A stretch of 8,187 nucleotides of DNA from an uncultured Bacillota bacterium (GTDB taxonomy: Bacteria; Bacillota; Clostridia; Peptostreptococcales; Anaerovoracaceae). A model generated the notes under the pieces. That model made no database searches. It saw nothing but the letters and a program-made list of their open reading frames with translations, and was not told where the DNA came from. Location of the stretch: positions 1 to 8,187 of the forward strand of contig CABQMM010000044.1 in NCBI GenBank assembly GCA_902465215.1, read 5' to 3'. Below are positions 1 to 6,043 of the stretch, in pieces. How positions within the stretch are numbered: position 1 is the first letter of the stretch; each line of letters begins with the position of its first letter. The translations under genes and the position numbers were made by a program.

Positions 1-35
1 AAGTTGACAACGCGGTGGGCGAAAAAGACAAGTCT

Positions 36-308
36 CTACTCTTCCATAATCGCGTCAAACTCAGCAACCACCGCTTCAAATTCCGCATCGTCTTCGATTT
101 CAAGAATTTCAAACTCATCCTCGCCGACTTCCTGATAGCCGTAGATGTAAACATCATCCGTTCCGTCTAACGGAATCAGCGCGATATATTCTTTACCGTT
201 GTAGTCGAATACGCCCATAATCTCGCATTCCACATCTTCTCCGCTTTCAAACTGCAGGGTGATTACATCTGCCTCATCGACATCAACATTTTTCTTTTCG
301 TTTGCCAT
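36..308 (-). CDS. DUF1292 family protein (YrzB-like), function unknown
   Basis: A 90-residue, strongly acidic, soluble protein ending in TAG. It resembles the small DUF1292 (PF06949) proteins of Bacillota: a segment ITLQFESGEDVECEIMGVF, then a GKEYIALIPLDG core (residues ~38-49), an aromatic YIYGYQE strand, and an acidic tail EILEIEDDAEFEAV near the C-terminus. This is the usual length and layout for the family; no catalytic residues are recognisable and its role is not known. The start is the ATG at 308, supported by GGAGG at 316-320 with a 7-base spacer. It lies 65 bases downstream of uvrC, which is transcribed in the same direction, and a candidate promoter overlaps the uvrC end. In many Bacillota this family sits near ruvX or a fur-type gene; whether that holds here is outside the window. 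Family assignment is firm; function is open. Confidence 0.88.
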   Translation of the reverse strand: MANEKKNVDVDEADVITLQFESGEDVECEIMGVFDYNGKEYIALIPLDGTDDVYIYGYQEVGEDEFEILEIEDDAEFEAVVAEFDAIMEE

Positions 309-354
309 TTTTATTCCTCCACAAAAATTGTTTTAACTTCCTTTTAATTTCTTA

Positions 355-383
355 ATTCTACCATAAAACCATTTTACGGGCAA
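355..383 (-). promoter_or_regulatory. Candidate sigma-A promoter for the DUF1292 gene
   Basis: On the minus strand there is TTGCCC (383-378), a 17-base spacer, then TAGAAT (360-355). Matches to TTGACA and TATAAT are 4/6 and 5/6. The -35 box lies within the last codons of uvrC. A start near 348 would give a leader of about 40 bases before the DUF1292 ATG. This is a visual match only. Confidence 0.45.
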
Positions 384-2203
384 CTAAAATATTCACGGAT
401 TGCTTTCGCATTTTTCTCCGTTATACCCGGTACTTCGGTTAGTTTTTCCAAAGTTGCCGCTTTTATGTTATCCACCGACTTGAAATGCGCCAGCAGCGCA
501 TTTCTTTTCGCAGGTCCGATTCCGCTGATATTATCCAGCACCGAGCCAATGGAATTCTTATTATGCAGGCTGCGGTGGTACTCAATTGCAAAGCGGTGAA
601 CCTCCTCCTGAATTCTGCCGCAATACTTAAAGAGCAGCGGATTTTCCTTCAAAAGGTATTCCTGCCCTCTCCCATTCACGAGTGCCCGCGTTCTATGACT
701 GTCATCCTTCGCCATGCCCAGCACCGGAATAGGAAGCTGCATTGCCGTCAAAACCTTTTCGGCAGAGGTTACCTGCCCCTGCCCGCCGTCCATCAAAATC
801 AAGTCCGGCAAGGTCTTAAATCCCGGGTCGCCTGCCAGCGCCCGCTTAAACCTGCGATAAAGCATTTCCTGCAGACTGCCGTAATCGTTCGGTCCTTCCA
901 CGGTTTTAATCTTAAAACGGCGGTAATCCTTGCGTACCGGCTTAAGATTCTGGAAAACGACCATAGCGCCTACGGTATCTACTCCGTTCGTATTGGAAAT
1001 ATCATAAGATTCCACGCGGTAGAACTCCTTTTCTTCTCCGAGAAGCGACTCCAAAGTTTTTCGCAGCGTTTCTTCCTTTTCCCTTGCCGACTCGATTTTA
1101 ATTTCCAATGTTTTCGACATCTCGACGACATCTTTCTTCGCCAGTTCCAAAAGCGCCCGCTTTTCACCTTTCTGCGGAACGAAAATACGGACCTTTCGTC
1201 CGTCGCCCTGCTGCTCGAGGTACTGCTCGATAAGCTCCGCTTCCTTCAATGGGCGTGAAACGGCGATTTCCGGCACGAGCTGCGCCCACATGCTGTAATA
1301 CTGCTTGATAAATTCTCCGACCAGAGAATCATAGTCCTCGTCCGCCCCGGTGTGCATGTCGAAGGTTTCCCTTCCGCTGAGTTTGCCGTCGCGGACGCTG
1401 AAAAGCGCAATCGAAGCATTTTCGCCGCTGCCGACCGGAAGCACGATATCAAGATCCTTGCCCGGCGTCATGGTTACGCGCTGCGTTTCGCCGAGCGATT
1501 TTACCGCTGCAATACGGTCACGGTAAACGGCGGCTTCCTCATATTTCATTTCCTCCGCCGCCTCATTCATCTTTTCCGTCAGATATTCAATCACCGGTTT
1601 CTGCCTGCCGCCCAGAAAGTCCAAAACCTCGTCAATATGTTTGCGGTATTCTTCTTTGCTGACCTTTCCCGTACAGATTCCTCTGCACTGACCGATATGA
1701 TAATTCAGGCAAGGGCGCCATCCGTCCGGAAAGTTTTTAGCAGAACATCTTTTCAGCACATAGATACGGTTCAAAAGGTCTATGGTTTCATTGACAGCGC
1801 TCGCATCACTGTATGGACCGAAATATCTGCTTCCGTCCTTTGCAATCAGCCTCGTCTTCAGAACGCGCGGATAGTCTTCCTGCACCGTCACCTTGATATA
1901 CGGATAGGTTTTGTCGTCACGAAGCAGAACATTGTATTTCGGCGCATATTTCTTAATCAGATTGCACTCTAAAATCAGCGCTTCCATTTCCGTCTGGCAG
2001 GTGATGTACTCGAATTCCGCGATATGGGAAACCATCGCCCGCACCTTCGCGCTGTGATTCGCCGATGACTGGAAATACTGGCGCACACGGTTTCTGAGCG
2101 AAATCGCTTTGCCGACATAGATTACCTGTCCAAGCTTATCCTTATGCATATAAACTCCCGGACAGTCCGGGAGTTTTTTCAAGTTTTCTTTAATATCAAA
2201 CAT
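374..2203 (-). CDS. uvrC: UvrC, excinuclease ABC subunit C
   Basis: Nucleotide excision repair nuclease that makes both incisions after UvrAB loads on damaged DNA. In 609 residues the usual order is visible. The GIY-YIG domain (~13-95) has GVY at 16-18, YVG at 29-31, the catalytic Tyr29 and Arg39 and the metal-binding Glu79. Four cysteines follow in the pattern RC..RPC..GQC..GIC (~155-180), the set known to bind a [4Fe-4S] cluster in E. coli UvrC. The UVR domain for UvrB contact is near 205-240. The RNase H-like nuclease domain has SYDIS (D401), D440, LMDGG (D472) and VHRF (H536), and tandem helix-hairpin-helix motifs occupy 558-609. I chose the ATG at 2203 over the in-frame TTG at 2215: it puts Tyr29 and Arg39 at the family positions, overlaps the dac stop as TGATG, and has AGGGA 12 bases upstream, whereas the TTG would lie against that site. 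It is the last gene of the serC-apgM-dac-uvrC run. An unusual hairpin lies at codons 9-18. Confidence 0.97.
   Translation of the reverse strand: MFDIKENLKKLPDCPGVYMHKDKLGQVIYVGKAISLRNRVRQYFQSSANHSAKVRAMVSHIAEFEYITCQTEMEALILECNLIKKYAPKYNVLLRDDKTYPYIKVTVQEDYPRVLKTRLIAKDGSRYFGPYSDASAVNETIDLLNRIYVLKRCSAKNFPDGWRPCLNYHIGQCRGICTGKVSKEEYRKHIDEVLDFLGGRQKPVIEYLTEKMNEAAEEMKYEEAAVYRDRIAAVKSLGETQRVTMTPGKDLDIVLPVGSGENASIALFSVRDGKLSGRETFDMHTGADEDYDSLVGEFIKQYYSMWAQLVPEIAVSRPLKEAELIEQYLEQQGDGRKVRIFVPQKGEKRALLELAKKDVVEMSKTLEIKIESAREKEETLRKTLESLLGEEKEFYRVESYDISNTNGVDTVGAMVVFQNLKPVRKDYRRFKIKTVEGPNDYGSLQEMLYRRFKRALAGDPGFKTLPDLILMDGGQGQVTSAEKVLTAMQLPIPVLGMAKDDSHRTRALVNGRGQEYLLKENPLLFKYCGRIQEEVHRFAIEYHRSLHNKNSIGSVLDNISGIGPAKRNALLAHFKSVDNIKAATLEKLTEVPGITEKNAKAIREYFSCP
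2152..2179 (+). terminator. Terminator-like perfect hairpin with T-run inside the 5' end of uvrC (antisense orientation)
   Basis: Positions 2152-2162 (AAACTCCCGGA) and 2166-2176 (TCCGGGAGTTT) form a perfect 11-bp inverted repeat around a CAG loop. On the plus strand it runs straight into six Ts (2174-2179), the form of an intrinsic terminator. On the uvrC sense strand the same stem falls at codons 9-18 (the conserved LPDCPGVY segment) and is followed by TTTATATG, a poor U-tract. It might stop antisense transcripts entering uvrC, affect early uvrC expression, or be a coincidence of codon choice. Confidence 0.5.
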
Positions 2204-3573
2204 CAGTATGGCCAATCCCTTTTCTTAATGTCGCGCTCTCTTTCAAGCTGCTGCATTGCGATTCTTCTGAGCTTTGCCTGTCTTGCCCTCTGCCGTTTTT
2301 TTCGGTTGATGCTGCGCAGCACGAGAATCGTTATGTAAAATGCCAAAATCAGAAAAAGGACCGCGAAAGAAATCACGGTCTGAAAATTCGTTACACCAAA
2401 ACGCGAGAGGAACCACCCCTCTTTTACATCCTCTGCTGCCTGCAGATTGATACTTCTGACAAAGTCATCCGCAAGGTAAATTTCGACGGTTCCGACCTTT
2501 TGTCCCTTTTTGATTGGTGCCTTAAGGTTCTCGTTATACTTCACCTTCGTTGTCACTAAGGAGGCGGATGCGCCCTCCGGAAGGTTGATGCATCCCTCCT
2601 GCGCAGCCACCGCTGCGACACGGTTCGTCGCACCGCCCTTCAGCTTTGCTTCTCCGAAAGTTTTGCCCTTTTTAAATGCGGTATACTTGGAAATGCTGCG
2701 TTTCGCATAGTTCAGCAGTGCTCTGATGTCGCTGTAGCGCTTTTCCATCGTAGAGTTCATAATGACCGCATAGACCTCAAAACCGTCGATATTGCAGGCA
2801 ACAACCATGGTCGTCTTGTACTCCGGTGTGGTTCCGGTCTTGCCGCCGATGACTCCCGGATATTTTTTTACCTTCACTTTTCCGGTCAGCGTATCTGCTT
2901 CGCCGCCTGCCAAAAACAGGTTGGACGATTTCAGCGTTCTTTCCGGGTTTTTATTCGTTGCTGCAAGCGTATGCTCCGCCTCGCCGACGATTCTTCGGAT
3001 TTCCTTATTCTTTAAAGCTTCCTGCGCAATCAATATGACATCTCGCGCAGTCGAATAGGAGCTGTAGTTTCCTATCTTCACCCCGCTGGCATTCGCAAAA
3101 TGCGTATTCGTACAGCCGATTTTCTTCGCACGGGCATTCATCTTCCCTGCGAACTTTCTCTGCGTTCCCGAAACCGCAATGCCAAGCGCCTTCGCCGCAT
3201 CGTTTGCCGAGGTCAGAAGTGCCTCGTATACCAGATCCTCCACGGTGATTTCCTCGCCCGCATAAACAGCAGAACTCACCTTGTCCACGCGCGTAGCTTC
3301 AGCGCTAACCGTAACAAGGCAGTCCGGCCCCAGTTCTTCCATTGCAATCAGGCAGGTCATAAGCTTGGTTATACTCGCCAGATTCAGTTTGGCGTCTGCA
3401 TTCTTTTCCCACAGCACCTCATTGGTTGTCGCAGAATACACCATCGCGGAAGTTCCCGTAACGGACGGCGCGGAAGCGGCAAAAGCCACAGTTTGCATGG
3501 AAGCTGTGGCTGCTGTAAATACAATGATAAAACTGATTAATATAGTGAAAATTCTTTTTACGTTTAAACTCAT
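2203..3573 (-). CDS. D-alanyl-D-alanine carboxypeptidase (DacF/PBP5-like), membrane anchored
   Basis: A serine DD-carboxypeptidase (peptidase S11, low-molecular-weight penicillin-binding protein) that trims the terminal D-Ala from peptidoglycan stem peptides outside the cell. The 456 residues begin with a signal sequence: a basic start, a hydrophobic run at 8-30 and a likely cleavage after AFA near 32. The three active-site motifs are in place: SITK at 67-70 (nucleophile Ser67, Lys70), SAN at 122-124 and KTG at 245-247. A beta-rich PBP5 C-terminal domain spans ~295-385. A strongly hydrophobic segment at ~399-419 followed by a basic 37-residue tail indicates a C-terminal membrane anchor with a cytoplasmic end, rather than the amphipathic helix of E. 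coli PBP5. The ATG at 3573 has a modest site, GGGA at 3581-3584, 7 bases upstream. The stop overlaps the uvrC start by one base, so the two are probably translationally coupled. The exact Dac paralogue cannot be decided. Confidence 0.95.
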   Translation of the reverse strand: MSLNVKRIFTILISFIIVFTAATASMQTVAFAASAPSVTGTSAMVYSATTNEVLWEKNADAKLNLASITKLMTCLIAMEELGPDCLVTVSAEATRVDKVSSAVYAGEEITVEDLVYEALLTSANDAAKALGIAVSGTQRKFAGKMNARAKKIGCTNTHFANASGVKIGNYSSYSTARDVILIAQEALKNKEIRRIVGEAEHTLAATNKNPERTLKSSNLFLAGGEADTLTGKVKVKKYPGVIGGKTGTTPEYKTTMVVACNIDGFEVYAVIMNSTMEKRYSDIRALLNYAKRSISKYTAFKKGKTFGEAKLKGGATNRVAAVAAQEGCINLPEGASASLVTTKVKYNENLKAPIKKGQKVGTVEIYLADDFVRSINLQAAEDVKEGWFLSRFGVTNFQTVISFAVLFLILAFYITILVLRSINRKKRQRARQAKLRRIAMQQLERERDIKKRDWPY

Positions 3574-3584
3574 GTTATTTTCCC

Positions 3585-3597
3585 GTCTGCTCCAGAC
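3585..3597 (-). other. Small hairpin in the apgM-dac spacer
   Basis: On the minus strand GTCTG-GAG-CAGAC forms a 5-bp stem with a 3-base loop immediately before the weak dac site GGGA. There is no T-run, so it is not a terminator. It could tune dac translation or mRNA stability, but a stem this short may be chance. Confidence 0.3.
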
Positions 3598-3617
3598 CCC
3601 TGCGAAAGTTTGTTTCT

Positions 3618-4853
3618 TTAATTTCTCTCAAAGAACTTATCCGCCAGAGTGTAGCCTTCCTCAATATGATTTTTTGCTTCGTAAGCTGCTCGTTCGTTGA
3701 ACTGTCTGCGCTCGTCTACAGGAAGTTCATGTCTGCTGTCATAGATGACGAACGGAACCGGGTCCGAGGAGTGTGTTCTGATTTCAAGCGGCGTTCTGTG
3801 ATCCGGAACGATTAAAATTCTGAAATCCTCTCCCGTGCTTTTCAGGTATTCGTACAGAGGCTTCACAACTCTTCCGTCGATATATTCTGCGCAGCGCATT
3901 TTCGCCTCGAGATTTCCCTGATGCGAACATTCATCTGTGCCTTCGATATGCATGTAAATCATATCCTGACCGCGCTTGTATTCCTCGATTGCTTTCGCAA
4001 CCTTGCCTTCGTAATTAGTATTAATCGTACCGTCAGCGCCTTCCACGTCAACAACATGCATTCCTGCGAAAGTTCCGATTCCTCGAATCAAATCAACTGC
4101 CGATACCACGGTTGCCTTGACGCCGAATTTTTCACAAAAATTCGGAAGTTCCGGGCGTGTACCCTGCCCCCAAATCCAAAGGCTGTTTGCCGGATTCTTT
4201 CCTGCAGCGATTCTTGCCTTGTTTACCGGATGATCCTTCAGAAGCTCATAGCTTTCCTTCATCATGTCAATAAGGAAATCTGCACTTCTGCCCTTCGGAA
4301 GATATTCTCTGGCATGTCTGTCCAAAATATCATGCGGCGGTACGCACTTATATTCTATGTGCGCATGAGGATGTTCTTTCTTCAAAATCATACAGTGGCG
4401 GTATCCCGTTCCCGTATGGAAATAGAGGTTTTCATCCGCAAAATGTTCGTTTATAACCTTCAGCAGTTCTTCGCATTCTTCCGTCGTAATATCGCCTGCT
4501 GCATGGTCGCGGACGATATAGTCCTCGTAATTTTCCTCTCCTGCCGGGTCAATTGTGATGAAATTCGCCCGGAACGAAATATCCGTGTCGAGCATATCAA
4601 CTCCGATTGCTGCTGCTTCGAGCGGCGAGCGCCCCGTCAGATAGCGGCGCGGATCGTATCCCATAACCGATAAATTCGCCGAATCGCTTCCCGGACTGAT
4701 ACCCTCGGGAACCGTTCTGACTGTGCCGATTTCTCCTTTTGATGCGAGCATATCCATGGTCGGAAGCTTCGCAGCTTCCAGCGGTGTTTTTCCTCCCAAT
4801 TCTGCAATCGGGTTGTCAGCGGAACCGTCCGGAACGACAATCAGGTATTTCAT
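3618..4853 (-). CDS. ApgM-family phosphoglycerate mutase (cofactor-independent), or proposed homoserine kinase subfamily
   Basis: A 411-residue cytosolic member of the alkaline phosphatase superfamily, archaeal-type phosphoglycerate mutase branch, expected to interconvert 2- and 3-phosphoglycerate. Metal and active-site motifs are all present: VPDGSAD (Asp9) at the N-terminus, PGSDSAN at 54-60 carrying the likely phosphorylated serine (56 or 58), GYDP at 65-68, GTDECSH with Asp307 and His311, and PDHRTP..THSSDP with Asp351, His352 and His361. Length is normal. A bacterial subfamily of these proteins (TIGR02535) has been proposed to act as homoserine kinase from gene context, so the reaction is not settled by homology. 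Here its neighbours are serine genes, which favours a role around 3-phosphoglycerate or phosphoserine. It starts directly after the serC stop (TAAATG). Its GAGGAG site (4863-4868, 9-base spacer) lies in the last serC codons, implying coupled translation. Confidence 0.85.
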   Translation of the reverse strand: MKYLIVVPDGSADNPIAELGGKTPLEAAKLPTMDMLASKGEIGTVRTVPEGISPGSDSANLSVMGYDPRRYLTGRSPLEAAAIGVDMLDTDISFRANFITIDPAGEENYEDYIVRDHAAGDITTEECEELLKVINEHFADENLYFHTGTGYRHCMILKKEHPHAHIEYKCVPPHDILDRHAREYLPKGRSADFLIDMMKESYELLKDHPVNKARIAAGKNPANSLWIWGQGTRPELPNFCEKFGVKATVVSAVDLIRGIGTFAGMHVVDVEGADGTINTNYEGKVAKAIEEYKRGQDMIYMHIEGTDECSHQGNLEAKMRCAEYIDGRVVKPLYEYLKSTGEDFRILIVPDHRTPLEIRTHSSDPVPFVIYDSRHELPVDERRQFNERAAYEAKNHIEEGYTLADKFFERN

Positions 4854-5945
4854 TTATTTATTCTCCTCTTCAAACTTCTTCATGAAAGCAACTAAAGCCT
4901 CAACGCCTTCCTTCGGCATTGCATTGTAAATGCTTGCACGCATTCCGCCGATGGAGCGGTGTCCTGCCAGATTTACCATGCCGTTTTCCTTTGCCTCGGC
5001 AATAAACTTTTTATCGAGATCTGCGTCTCCGGTCACAAATACTACATTCATCAATGAACGGTCTTCCTTGGCAACCGGACAGCTGAAGAGATTACTTTCG
5101 TCGATATAATCATAAAGAATCGCTGCTTTTTCGCGGTTTCTTCTTTCCATTTCTTCGACTCCGCCGATGGACTTCAGATATTTGAATACCTCGCCTGCAA
5201 CATAGATGGAGAAGCATGGCGGCGTATTGTACATCGAGCCGTTGTCTGCGTGAATCTGATAATCCAAATAAGTCGGTACCTTTTCATCCGCGTGACCGAT
5301 TAAATCCTCACGTACAATGACAATGGTAACGCCTGCAGGTCCCACATTTTTCTGCGCGCCTGCCCAGATCATTCCGAACTTCGTTACATCCACAACTTCG
5401 GACATAATGTTCGATGACATATCCGCAACGAGCGGAATATCACCGGTTTCCGGCACATAGTTGTACTTCGTTCCATAGATAGTATTATTTGTCGTAATGT
5501 ATACATAATCCGCGTCTGAACGAATGTCTTCTTTCTTAATCTTCGGCACCCACGTGAACTTGTCATCCTCGGAAGACGCAATTACATGAATATCGCCGAA
5601 TTTGCAGGCTTCTTTATAAGCTTTCTTCGCCCATGTTCCTGTTACAACATAGTCCGCTTTCTTCGTATTTTTCAAAAGATTCAGCGGAACCATTGCAAAC
5701 TGCAGCGTGCCTCCGCCCTGCAGGAAAAGCACCTTATAGTTGTCAGGGATGTTCATCAGCTCTCTGAGGTTTGCTTCAGCGTCCTCGATAATTTTCTTAT
5801 ATTCTTTTGAACGGTGGCTCATCTCCATTACGGACTGACCGCTTCCGTCATAATTCAGTAGGTCTCTCTGCACATTTTCCAAAACTTCTACAGGCAGCAT
5901 CGAAGGACCTGCAGAAAAATTATAAACACGATTATATTTATCCAT
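4854..5945 (-). CDS. serC: Phosphoserine aminotransferase SerC
   Basis: PLP-dependent class V aminotransferase that converts 3-phosphohydroxypyruvate and glutamate into phosphoserine, the second step of serine synthesis; in some organisms it also serves pyridoxal phosphate synthesis. The 363 residues match the family length. Visible landmarks are the start YNFSAGPSMLP (8-18), SHRSKEY (43-49) with the substrate-binding His44-Arg45, the phosphate-binding loop QGGGT (76-80), TGTW with Trp105 stacking on PLP, NNTIYGT (153-159), ADMSSN (Asp175) and AGAQKNVGPAG (195-205), where Lys199 should form the Schiff base. The ATG at 5945 follows AGGAGG (5956-5961) by 10 bases. It is the first gene of the minus-strand operon and is divergent from serA, whose promoter overlaps its own, so the two successive pathway enzymes share one control region. 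Confidence 0.96.
   Translation of the reverse strand: MDKYNRVYNFSAGPSMLPVEVLENVQRDLLNYDGSGQSVMEMSHRSKEYKKIIEDAEANLRELMNIPDNYKVLFLQGGGTLQFAMVPLNLLKNTKKADYVVTGTWAKKAYKEACKFGDIHVIASSEDDKFTWVPKIKKEDIRSDADYVYITTNNTIYGTKYNYVPETGDIPLVADMSSNIMSEVVDVTKFGMIWAGAQKNVGPAGVTIVIVREDLIGHADEKVPTYLDYQIHADNGSMYNTPPCFSIYVAGEVFKYLKSIGGVEEMERRNREKAAILYDYIDESNLFSCPVAKEDRSLMNVVFVTGDADLDKKFIAEAKENGMVNLAGHRSIGGMRASIYNAMPKEGVEALVAFMKKFEEENK
4863..4868 (-). promoter_or_regulatory. apgM ribosome binding site inside the serC coding end
   Basis: GAGGAG on the minus strand, formed by two Glu codons near the serC C-terminus, 9 bases before the apgM ATG. With the TAAATG junction it indicates that ribosomes finishing serC can initiate apgM directly. 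Confidence 0.75.
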
Positions 5946-5983
5946 TTTATCTTAACCTCCTGTAATTTCTCGTAGATATTGAT

Positions 5984-6012
5984 AGTATACCACTTTACGC
6001 GGCTTTCGTAAA
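5984..6012 (-). promoter_or_regulatory. Promoter of the serC operon (extended -10)
   Basis: On the minus strand: TTTACG (6012-6007), a 17-base spacer, and TATACT (5989-5984), preceded by TGG, which gives an extended -10. Matches to consensus are 4/6 for the -35 and 5/6 for the -10. Transcription would begin near 5977, giving a leader of about 30 bases. It is the mirror image of the serA promoter and shares 5994-6012 with it. Confidence 0.75.
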
Positions 6013-6022
6013 GTGATATACT
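5994..6022 (+). promoter_or_regulatory. Promoter of serA (extended -10)
   Basis: TTTACG (5994-5999), a 17-base spacer, and TATACT (6017-6022), preceded by TGA (6014-6016), which gives an extended -10. Transcription should begin near 6029, at the edge of the GAGGAGGT ribosome site (6028-6035), so the serA leader would be only about 15 bases. Confidence 0.75.
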
Positions 6023-6043
6023 GAGTCGAGGAGGTAAATATTT

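Larger units (their letters stand above)
5984..6022. repeat. 16-bp near-perfect inverted repeat between serC and serA (possible operator)
   Basis: Left arm 5984-5999 (AGTATACCACTTTACG) and right arm 6007-6022 (CGTAAAGTGATATACT) are inverted copies with 15 of 16 positions matching, around the 7-base centre CGGCTTT. Each arm carries the -10 of one promoter and the -35 of the other. The symmetry could be a dimeric regulator's operator, or simply two identical promoters placed face to face; almost every arm position is itself a promoter position, so the sequence alone cannot separate these. Confidence 0.8.

Noticed and set aside
1..35. Terminator after the DUF1292 gene (AGAC-TT-GTCT before a T-run on the minus strand)
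   Set aside because: The stem is four pairs with a two-base loop, too weak; transcription may continue past the window edge.
144..175. TTCCG-TCTAA-CGGAA inverted repeat inside the DUF1292 gene
   Set aside because: Five pairs inside coding sequence with no T-run; expected by chance.
485..1258. Long open frame of 257 codons on the plus strand
   Set aside because: It lies wholly antisense to uvrC, has no recognisable domain, and its open frame follows from uvrC codon bias.
2204..2215. TTG start for uvrC adding four residues (MAIL)
   Set aside because: The ribosome site would abut the TTG, and the family's Tyr29/Arg39 numbering and the TGATG overlap favour the ATG at 2203.
3921..4673. 250-codon open frame on the plus strand
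   Set aside because: Antisense to the ApgM-like gene, whose active-site motifs are intact; the translation looks random and Cys/Arg rich.
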